DNA from: an uncultured Kiritimatiellota bacterium
Lineage (GTDB): Bacteria > Verrucomicrobiota > Kiritimatiellia > RFP12 > UBA1067
Direction of reading: 5' to 3'
DNA: 12,289 bases
Assembly: GCA_934654805.1 (NCBI GenBank)
Contig: CAKUGW010000098.1
Location: forward strand, 1-12,289
A model generated the notes under the pieces. It worked only from the letters and a program-made list of their open reading frames with translations, ran no database searches and had not been told where the DNA came from. Numbering within the stretch: the first letter of the stretch is position 1; each line of letters opens with the position of its first letter. The position numbers and the translations under genes are program-made. Below are positions 1-4,539 of the stretch, piece by piece.

Positions 1-87
1 GTCAGTATGCCATTATCCTTACTGAGTAGATTCCTTTCATTCTACAAGTTCAGCCAAGCTTGCTTGGCGCACCATTGTTCTTTCCTT
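1..87. other. AT-richer intergenic end, no gene seen
   Basis: This stretch is clearly less GC-rich than the genes beside it. It holds a 6-bp inverted repeat with a 4-nt loop (GCCAAG at 53-58, CTTGGC at 63-68), but no T-run follows it in the minus direction. A 12-codon minus-strand reading frame at 37-75 starts with ATG 7 nt after a purine-rich AAGGAAAG. I do not think it is a real gene. No promoter or RNA gene can be supported here. Confidence 0.4.
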
Positions 88-138
88 TCTAGAGCGCCGG
101 GAAACCCTAGCCATTCCAGGGCTTCTCGCGCTTCTAGA
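88..138 (-). terminator. Long imperfect hairpin just after oadA
   Basis: An inverted repeat is bounded by TCTAGA at 88-93 and TCTAGA at 133-138. Its arms pair through GCGC and GAA to CCCT/AGGG around a loop near 109-117, with one bulged base and a few mismatches. It starts 9 nt beyond the oadA stop codon in the direction of transcription, where a 3'-end structure for the oadGA transcript would be expected. No T-tract follows (the next bases on the minus strand are AAAGGAAAG), so it is not a canonical intrinsic terminator. It could instead be a transcript-stabilising hairpin. Confidence 0.4.
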
Positions 139-146
139 CCACGTGA

Positions 147-1970
147 TCAGCCAATCACCGCCAAGACGTCGCCCGTCGCGACCTTGTCCGTCGCGGCGAC
201 CATGACCGTGACCGTGCCGTCGCACGGCGCCGTGACCGGCGTCTCCATCTTCATGACGTCCATGACGAGGAGCTCGTCGCCCTTGGCGACCTTCGCGCCG
301 TTCGCCGCCGTGACGCGCAGGACCGTGCCGGGCACGGGGGCCTTGACCTCCTGGCCGCCCGCCGGGGCCGCCGCCGCGGCCGACGCCGCCTTGAGGCCGT
401 CCTCGGCCTTGAAGTCGACCGGCTTGCCGTTCACGACTGCCTTGCCGTCGCCCTTGATCTCGACGCCGTAGGCCTTGCCGCCGATCGTCACCGTGACCGC
501 GCCGCCCTTGCCGGACGCCTTGGGCGCGTCCTCCGCGAAGCGGCAGCCCATCGGGGCCTTGGACGGGTCCTTGAGGAAGAGGATGCCCTTCTCCTTGCAG
601 GACGCCGCGATGAAGATGTTCTCGTCCGTCACGGGCAGCCCCGCGTCCTCGAGCGCCTTCTTCGCGACCGCGCCGCCCTTCTTCGGGTCGGCGTCGTTGA
701 GCTCCAGCACCGTCTTCGTCGTCGGGGTCGAGTAGGCCTTCGTCAGCTCGTTGGAGGCCATGAACGCGGAAGCCTTCTTCACGATCTCCGGATCGGGCGC
801 GACGGGCGTCTTGCCGAAGTAGCCCAGGACCATCTTCGCGTAGCCCGGCGCGAACTTCTTGAACTTGCCGAACATGACGTTCTGGATCGCCTGCTGGGCG
901 TAGAACTGCGAGACCGGCGTCACGGACGTGCCGAAGCCGCCGAGGCGCACGCAGTCGTACATCTCCGCGATCATGTCGTCGTACTTGTCCATCATGCCGT
1001 TGTCGCGGAGCATCTGCGTGTTCGCCGTGAGCGCGCCGCCCGGCATCGGGCTCCACACGATCTGCGGGTTCACGTTCATCGCCTCCGGCGGGAGGAAGTA
1101 CTTCTTCATCGCGTTCTTGAAGGCGTCCTCGGCCTTCTTGATCTTGTTGATGTCGAAGTCGAAGCCGAAGTCGGGGTCGCCGTCGAGGCAGTGCCACATC
1201 GTGATGATGTCGGGCTGGCAGGTGCCGCCGCTCATCGGGGCCATCGAGAGGTCAAGGCCGTCCGCGCCGCCCCTGAGCGCCGCGAGGTAGCAGGAGACGC
1301 CGTTGCCGGCCGTCTCGTGCGAGTGGAACTGGATGTGCACCTTGTCGCCGAGGAGCTTGCGCGCGAGCCTCATCGTGTTGTAGACGGTCGTCGGCGTCGA
1401 CGTGCCCGAGGCGTCCTTGAAGCACACGCGGTCAAAGGGGATGCCCGCGTCCATGATCATCTTCAGGCGGTCGCGGTAGAACTCCGGCGTGTGCGTGCCC
1501 TGGTTGTCGATCCCGGGCGGCAGGCCCATCATCGTCACGACGACCTCGTGCTTGAGGCCCGCGTCGTGGATGCACTGGCCGGACCACTTGAGGTTGTTGA
1601 CGTCGTTCAGGGCGTCGAAGTTGCGGATCGAGCTCATGCCGTGCTTCTTGAACATCTGGGCGTGGAGCTTGATCATGTCGCTCGACTGGCTCTCGAGGCC
1701 GACGACGTTCACGCCGCGCGAGAGCGTCTGGAGGTCCGCCTCCGGCGCCGCCTTGCGGAACTTGTCCATCACGTCGAAGGCGTCTTCCTGGCAGTAGAAG
1801 TAGCAGCTCTGGAAGCGCGCGCCGCCGCCCGCCTCGAACCAGCGGACGCCCGCCGCATACGCTTCCTCGACGCAGGGGAGGAAGTCCTTGGAGAGAACGC
1901 GCGCGCCGACGACGGACTGGAAGCCGTCCCGGAACGCAGTGAGCATGAACTTGACGTTTTTCTTGGCCAT
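147..1970 (-). CDS. oadA: Oxaloacetate decarboxylase alpha / pyruvate carboxylase subunit B type biotin protein
   Basis: This is a 607-residue biotin-dependent carboxyltransferase. The family moves the carboxyl group of oxaloacetate to biotin (sodium-pump decarboxylase alpha subunit) or works in the reverse sense (PycB). Residues 1-280 form an HMGL-like TIM barrel with RDGFQS at 14-19 (metal Asp15), FKDASG at 184-189 (Lys185) and the metal-binding HSH at 216-218. The middle is the conserved PYC/OADA region. An Ala/Pro linker at about 527-540 leads to a biotinyl domain with VMKM at 572-575, so Lys574 is the biotin site. The start at 1970 is chosen because MAKKNVKFMLTAFRDG matches the family N-terminus; the frame stays open to 2084, but that extension is low-complexity. 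oadG lies 122 bp upstream on the same strand and supports the decarboxylase reading. The substrate is not proven, and methylmalonyl-CoA use is unlikely for this barrel type. There is no Shine-Dalgarno sequence. Confidence 0.93.
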   Translation of the reverse strand: MAKKNVKFMLTAFRDGFQSVVGARVLSKDFLPCVEEAYAAGVRWFEAGGGARFQSCYFYCQEDAFDVMDKFRKAAPEADLQTLSRGVNVVGLESQSSDMIKLHAQMFKKHGMSSIRNFDALNDVNNLKWSGQCIHDAGLKHEVVVTMMGLPPGIDNQGTHTPEFYRDRLKMIMDAGIPFDRVCFKDASGTSTPTTVYNTMRLARKLLGDKVHIQFHSHETAGNGVSCYLAALRGGADGLDLSMAPMSGGTCQPDIITMWHCLDGDPDFGFDFDINKIKKAEDAFKNAMKKYFLPPEAMNVNPQIVWSPMPGGALTANTQMLRDNGMMDKYDDMIAEMYDCVRLGGFGTSVTPVSQFYAQQAIQNVMFGKFKKFAPGYAKMVLGYFGKTPVAPDPEIVKKASAFMASNELTKAYSTPTTKTVLELNDADPKKGGAVAKKALEDAGLPVTDENIFIAASCKEKGILFLKDPSKAPMGCRFAEDAPKASGKGGAVTVTIGGKAYGVEIKGDGKAVVNGKPVDFKAEDGLKAASAAAAAPAGGQEVKAPVPGTVLRVTAANGAKVAKGDELLVMDVMKMETPVTAPCDGTVTVMVAATDKVATGDVLAVIG

Positions 1971-2009
1971 GATGTGTTGTGTTTGGTTTTGTGAGTTAGG
2001 TTGGAAATT
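1971..2009 (-). promoter_or_regulatory. G-free 5' leader of oadA, no Shine-Dalgarno
   Basis: The 39 nt before the oadA ATG contain no G on the transcribed strand (no C on the plus strand from 1971 to 2009) and are rich in A and C. A Shine-Dalgarno pairing is therefore impossible here, whereas hisI, nusA, purF, glgB, the ATPase and both Hsp20 genes all have purine-rich sites. The tract would be unstructured in RNA, which may allow SD-independent initiation or translational enhancement. The remainder of the oadG-oadA gap (2010-2092) is purine-rich on the mRNA strand and shows no gene. Confidence 0.55.
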
Positions 2010-2092
2010 CGAGAATCGGCCTCTTGTCGCCCTCGCCTCCCTTGTCTCGCTTGACTTGGTTGACGCGCGGGGCGCGAGCGACACGGGAAGCC

Positions 2093-2314
2093 TTACCCCC
2101 TGAGCGCGACCGCGATGGCGAGCGCGACGTTCGCGTCGTCGTTCGACGCCGCCGCGACCGGCTTCTTTTTCGGCGTCTCGTCGGGAAGGAGCGCGTTGAA
2201 CCGCGCGACGCCGCCCATCGTGAACTTCGTCACGAAGATGAGGAGCGAGAGGAAGAAGTAGACGATGCCCATGCCGGCGATCATCAGGACGAGACCTTGT
2301 AGCAGTACTGCCAT
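2093..2314 (-). CDS. oadG: Sodium-pump decarboxylase gamma chain (OadG family)
   Basis: This is a 73-residue protein with one N-terminal membrane segment (about residues 5-28, with GLVLMIAGMGIVYFFLSLL). A short polar Lys/Pro stretch (about 44-53) and an Ala-rich amphipathic tail (DDANVALAIAVALRG) follow. Size, topology and tail match OadG, the membrane subunit that holds the alpha subunit to the sodium-translocating beta subunit. An AGGA lies 8 nt before the ATG. The gene precedes oadA on the same strand, consistent with a short operon. The protein sits at the low end of the family's length range. The beta subunit is not in this window, so either it lies elsewhere or the complex is noncanonical. 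Confidence 0.85.
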   Translation of the reverse strand: MAVLLQGLVLMIAGMGIVYFFLSLLIFVTKFTMGGVARFNALLPDETPKKKPVAAASNDDANVALAIAVALRG

Positions 2315-2340
2315 GTTTGAGTTCCTATGTTAGTTAAAAG

Positions 2341-2420
2341 GTGGAAGAGTGGAAAGGTTGAAGGGTGGAAGAGTGGAGAAGTGGAGATGTGGAAGAGTGG
2401 AAAGGTGGAAGGGTGGAAGG
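2341..2420. repeat. Ten-unit octamer tandem array, GTGGAARN
   Basis: Ten back-to-back 8-bp units start at 2341 and end at 2420. Nine begin GTGGA and the third begins GTTGA; the last three positions vary among AGA, AAG, AGG, GAA and GAT. The phase never slips, so this is a true tandem array and not merely a purine-rich stretch. It starts 26 bp upstream of the oadG ATG, between hisI and oadG, where a promoter or leader for oadGA would lie. Units are far too short for CRISPR repeats and there are no spacers. Confidence 0.9.
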
Positions 2421-2476
2421 CGCGAGGGGGTGCGGGAGGCCGCCTGACCGCCTTCTCCGCACCGTTCCACCTTTCC
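2399..2476. repeat. Inverted repeat joined to the octamer array
   Basis: GGAAAGGTGGAA at 2399-2410 (inside the array) has an exact 12-bp reverse complement at 2465-2476. Nested inside, GGTGCGG at 2429-2435 pairs with CCGCACC at 2457-2463. Array and inverted arm therefore form one composite palindromic element of about 135 bp, resembling a REP-like or heptad/octad repeat element. It fills the 191-bp hisI-oadG gap and could fold in RNA or act as a weak terminator after hisI; no T-run follows either arm. Confidence 0.75.
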
Positions 2477-2505
2477 CCCTGTTCCGCATTTCCACGGCTT
2501 CTCCT

Positions 2506-2952
2506 TCACGGATCGACGAACGTGAGCTTCAGCGTGTCGAAGTCGATCTTGCGGTAGTAGCAGTTGCGCGGCGCACCCGCCTTGTTCTTCGTGTGGCAGA
2601 TGCCGCCGCGGCAGGGCCGCACGAGGTAGAGAAGCGAGTTCTGCTCGCAGTTGACGTATGCCTCCAGGAGGTCGAACGTCTCGCCGCTCGTCTCGCCCTT
2701 GAACCAGAGCTTGTTGCGGCTCGTGGACCAGAGGATCAGCTTGCGCTTCGCGAACGACTCCCTCATCGCGAACTCGTTCGTGTAGGCGACGAGGATGACC
2801 TCCTTCGTATCGGCGTTCTGGACGGCGACGGGGATGACGCCCGGATCGTGCGCGGCACCGCCCGCCGCGCGCGTGGCCGACACCTGCTGGCCGACCTTCT
2901 CCAATTTCGTGAAATCGAGCGTCAGTTCGGAAGATTCTTCAAGTTGTCCCAT
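2506..2952 (-). CDS. hisI: Phosphoribosyl-AMP cyclohydrolase (HisI), variant active site
   Basis: This 148-residue protein matches the third step of histidine synthesis, opening of the adenine ring of phosphoribosyl-AMP. VILVAYTNEFAM (52-63), LWSTSRNKLWFKGETSGE (74-91) and the C-terminal GGICHTKN...NCYYRK region align with the family. Three zinc-type cysteines are present (C102, C119, C131), but the usual DCDxD magnesium motif reads NCEQN at 101-105. I recall this form from planctomycete and verrucomicrobial HisI proteins. The start at 2952 follows AAAAGG 8 nt upstream; the frame remains open to 3672 but that part is antisense to the Hsp20 genes. A 14-bp palindrome and an extended -10 promoter precede the gene. 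No hisE domain and no other his gene is present, so it stands outside a his operon. Confidence 0.9.
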   Translation of the reverse strand: MGQLEESSELTLDFTKLEKVGQQVSATRAAGGAAHDPGVIPVAVQNADTKEVILVAYTNEFAMRESFAKRKLILWSTSRNKLWFKGETSGETFDLLEAYVNCEQNSLLYLVRPCRGGICHTKNKAGAPRNCYYRKIDFDTLKLTFVDP

Positions 2953-2962
2953 GTTTCGCGCC

Positions 2963-2976
2963 TTTTCAGCTGAAAA
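2963..2976. promoter_or_regulatory. Perfect 14-bp palindrome in the hisI leader
   Basis: TTTTCAGCTGAAAA is its own reverse complement. It lies between the hisI -10 element (2987-2992) and the ATG (2952), shortly after the expected transcription start, and abuts the AAAAGG ribosome binding site. A dimeric repressor operator is the simplest reading; an RNA hairpin would have almost no loop. No regulator gene is seen nearby. Confidence 0.5.
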
Positions 2977-2986
2977 ATTTCCGCAT

Positions 2987-2995
2987 ATTATACCA
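2987..2995 (-). promoter_or_regulatory. Extended -10 promoter of hisI
   Basis: On the minus strand the sequence reads TGGTATAAT, a perfect TGn extended -10. No -35 hexamer is visible about 17 bp upstream, where the DNA is GC-only. The same nonamer precedes glgB and purF, which raises confidence that it is a real promoter element. It lies 34 bp before the hisI start codon. Confidence 0.7.
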
Positions 2996-3023
2996 AAAAA
3001 TCGCCGCGCGCGCCGATGGGGCT

Positions 3024-3062
3024 GGACATTCCTGTCGCGTTCTGGGACGTTCCTGCGACAGG
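3024..3062 (+). promoter_or_regulatory. Candidate enhancer-binding site for the Hsp20 sigma-54 promoter
   Basis: Two 11-bp direct repeats, GGACATTCCTG (3024-3034) and GGACGTTCCTG (3045-3055), differ at one base and are offset by exactly 21 bp, two helical turns. The same stretch holds a perfect 8-bp inverted pair, CCTGTCGC (3031-3038) and GCGACAGG (3055-3062). It lies about 70-100 bp upstream of the start expected from the sigma-54 promoter, the usual distance for an enhancer-binding activator. Confidence 0.55.
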
Positions 3063-3101
3063 ATGGCCCAAACGGGGACGCTGCCGCCGCCCGCCCTGTC
3101 G

Positions 3102-3117
3102 TGGCACGGTTTTTGCA
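3102..3117 (+). promoter_or_regulatory. Sigma-54 (RpoN) -24/-12 promoter for the Hsp20 pair
   Basis: TGGCACGGTTTTTGCA matches the consensus TGGCACG-N4-TTGCW at every defined position, with the invariant GG (3103-3104) and GC (3115-3116) separated by 10 bp as required. It points at the Hsp20 genes; the first ATG is 41 bp beyond it, giving a leader of about 30 nt. This implies control by a bacterial enhancer-binding protein; none is in this window. Confidence 0.8.
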
Positions 3118-3157
3118 CGAGGACAGGCGTTGGAAAAAGCAGAAAGGAAACAAAGAC

Positions 3158-3538
3158 ATGAACACATTGATGAATATGGATCCGTGGGGCTTTTTGGACG
3201 ACCTTCTCGACACGGGAAGCCGGACGTTCAGGAACATGCGGGCGCGCGCCGCCGGTCGGTTTCCGCCCGTGAACGTGTTCTTGGACGATGACGCCGCACT
3301 GGTCGACGTCGAACTGCCGGGCAAGTCCGCGAAGGACATCGACCTGACGCTTGAGCCGCAGGCCGTCACCATCGCCGACAAGCCGGAAGAGGGCAAGGCC
3401 CACGCCTGGAGCCGCCGCCTGGAACTGCCGTTCCGCGTCAGCGTCGAAAAGGCGAATGCCAAGTTCACGGACGGCGTCCTGCGCATCGAGCTGCCGAAGG
3501 CCGAGGCGACGGGCGTCCACAAGATCGCGATCCAGTGA
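3158..3538 (+). CDS. Small heat-shock protein, Hsp20/alpha-crystallin family (first of pair)
   Basis: This is a 126-residue ATP-independent holdase-type chaperone. After a Trp/Phe/Met-containing N-terminal arm (1-36), the alpha-crystallin domain starts at about residue 37. It contains VDVELPGKSAKDIDL, a shortened loop with few charged residues, ELPFRVSVEKANAKF, and the diagnostic DGVLRIELPK before the end. The C-terminus IAIQ carries the I-x-I motif that docks between dimers. The start at 3158 is chosen because it follows AAAGG and gives a normal family length; the open frame before it overlaps hisI on the other strand. Transcription is expected from the sigma-54 promoter at 3102-3117. The second Hsp20 follows 42 bp later. 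The two proteins are clearly different paralogues and may co-assemble. Confidence 0.9.
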   Translation: MNTLMNMDPWGFLDDLLDTGSRTFRNMRARAAGRFPPVNVFLDDDAALVDVELPGKSAKDIDLTLEPQAVTIADKPEEGKAHAWSRRLELPFRVSVEKANAKFTDGVLRIELPKAEATGVHKIAIQ

Positions 3539-3580
3539 GACGCAATTTCGCAACCGAGTCTAAAGTAAGGAGGAAAGAAA

Positions 3581-3916
3581 ATGAACGAAGAGAAATTTGT
3601 GGTCCCGACGGCGACGTTCGTCGAGAAGCCCGAAGAGTATGAGCTGAAGGTCGAGGTCCCCGGCGTCGGCAAGGAAGACGCCGAGCTTCACATGGACGGC
3701 AAGACCCTCACGCTGAAGACGCACGCGAAGTACCAGAACCCGGCCGGCTTCCGCGAAGTCGCGCACGAGTTCGACCGGACGAACTACGCGATCAGCGCGG
3801 AACTGCCCGAAATGGCGGATCCGAAGACCCTGACGGCCAAGCTGGAGAACGGCGTCCTCACGGTCGTCATCAAGAAGCGCGCCGAGTCCAAGCCGACGCA
3901 GATTCAGATCCAGTAA
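3581..3916 (+). CDS. Small heat-shock protein, Hsp20/alpha-crystallin family (second of pair)
   Basis: This is a 111-residue Hsp20 with a very short N-terminal arm (about 14 residues), so it is nearly a bare alpha-crystallin domain. Visible motifs are YELKVEVPGVGKEDAEL (about 19-36), LENGVLTVVIKK near the end, and a terminal IQIQ with the I-x-I motif. The ATG follows a strong AAGGAGG ribosome binding site 7 nt upstream, stronger than that of the first Hsp20, so it may be made in excess. It shares the operon and sigma-54 promoter. Its last 13 bp overlap the 3' end of the convergent ATPase gene. The short N-arm suggests small oligomers or a partner role; that is inference. Confidence 0.9.
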   Translation: MNEEKFVVPTATFVEKPEEYELKVEVPGVGKEDAELHMDGKTLTLKTHAKYQNPAGFREVAHEFDRTNYAISAELPEMADPKTLTAKLENGVLTVVIKKRAESKPTQIQIQ

Positions 3917-4509
3917 GGCCTCCGGCCTTCTCGCGCAAGCGAAGCGCCCTGTGCGGACGGGACCGACCGTCTGCACAGGGCGTCTTCTTGTGCGCGCAGG
4001 AACGCAAGGGCGCGCGAAAGGCCCCCGGCCGTCTCAAGGCCGCCCACGGCATCCGCCAGTTCCGAACGGGCGACCGAATACGCCGCGCCGCCCTTGCGGT
4101 GCGTGAAAACGAGTTCAAAGCCACTCGGGCCGCTGAAGAGCGCCGTCGCCAGCTCCGCCACGTCCCCCGTCGGCGGCAAGTCGATGTGCGTGGCGTTGAG
4201 CCGGAACGAGAGTGTCGTGCCGACGCCCGGCTTGGACGCCAGCGAACAGGCCCCGTCACAGGTCTCGCACAGCTGCTTCAGGAACGGGAGCCCCAACCCG
4301 ACCTTGCGGCGGCCGTGCTTCCCGGCCTCGGTCACGAACGGGTCGAACGCCTTCTCGCGCCAAGCGGCATCCATGCCCTTGCCGTTGTCGGCGACCGCGA
4401 CCGTGACCGCTTCGCCGCCCTCGGCCAACTCGACCGACACGCGACGCGCGTCGGCCTCGAGCGAATTCCGAACCAGGTCGGCGATGACGTCAGCAAGCGT
4501 CGCGTGCAT
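3904..4509 (-). CDS. Stand-alone GHKL ATPase (histidine-kinase-like, no kinase core)
   Basis: This 201-residue protein has a HATPase_c fold at its N-terminus. It shows an N-box with DLVRNSLEADA (11-21, Asn15), a G1 box DNGKGMD (41-47), DPFVTEAGKHGRRKVGLGL (56-74) containing the G2 box, and GVGTTL (95-100). No DHp domain, phospho-accepting His or sensor region precedes it: the fold begins at residue 1. The second half (about 105-201) starts THIDLPPTGD and has no domain I can name. I recall similar short proteins in Firmicutes and Thermotogae beside [FeFe] hydrogenase and PHP/DRTGG genes, but none is here. An AAGGAG lies 7 nt before the ATG, and infB ends 30 bp upstream, so it is probably cotranscribed with nusA-infB. 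The last 30 or so codons cross the Hsp20 terminator hairpin. The function is unknown; an anti-sigma-like role is possible. Confidence 0.8.
   Translation of the reverse strand: MHATLADVIADLVRNSLEADARRVSVELAEGGEAVTVAVADNGKGMDAAWREKAFDPFVTEAGKHGRRKVGLGLPFLKQLCETCDGACSLASKPGVGTTLSFRLNATHIDLPPTGDVAELATALFSGPSGFELVFTHRKGGAAYSVARSELADAVGGLETAGGLSRALAFLRAQEDALCRRSVPSAQGASLAREGRRPYWI
3945..3990 (+). terminator. Hairpin terminator of the Hsp20 operon
   Basis: CGCCCTGTGCGGACGG (3945-3960) pairs with CCGTCTGCACAGGGCG (3967-3982) over 16 bp. One pair is G-U in the plus-strand RNA, and the loop is 6 nt (GACCGA). A short T-rich tail, TCTTCTTG, follows. It lies 28 bp beyond the second Hsp20 stop codon. The tail is weak for a Rho-independent terminator but the stem is very stable. 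The whole structure lies inside the coding region of the convergent ATPase gene. Confidence 0.75.
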
Positions 4510-4539
4510 GCGCGGACTCCTTCACCGCGCGTCCATCGC

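Noticed and set aside
37..75. A 12-codon minus-strand peptide with a purine-rich sequence 7 nt upstream
   Set aside because: It is too short to judge, has no recognisable motif, and chance occurrence is likely.
1971..2084. A 38-residue N-terminal extension of oadA in the same frame
   Set aside because: The extension has no similarity to the family, while MAKKNVKFMLTAFRDG is the expected start of the barrel.
2341..2420. CRISPR array
   Set aside because: The 8-bp units are contiguous without spacers, and no cas genes are present.
2953..3672. A 240-residue N-terminal extension of hisI in the same frame
   Set aside because: It crosses the hisI promoter and is antisense to both Hsp20 genes; HisI homologues are short.
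3158..3916. Acquired or mobile origin for the Hsp20 pair, since it is the only plus-strand unit
   Set aside because: Composition looks like the neighbours and there is no integrase, transposase or terminal repeat.
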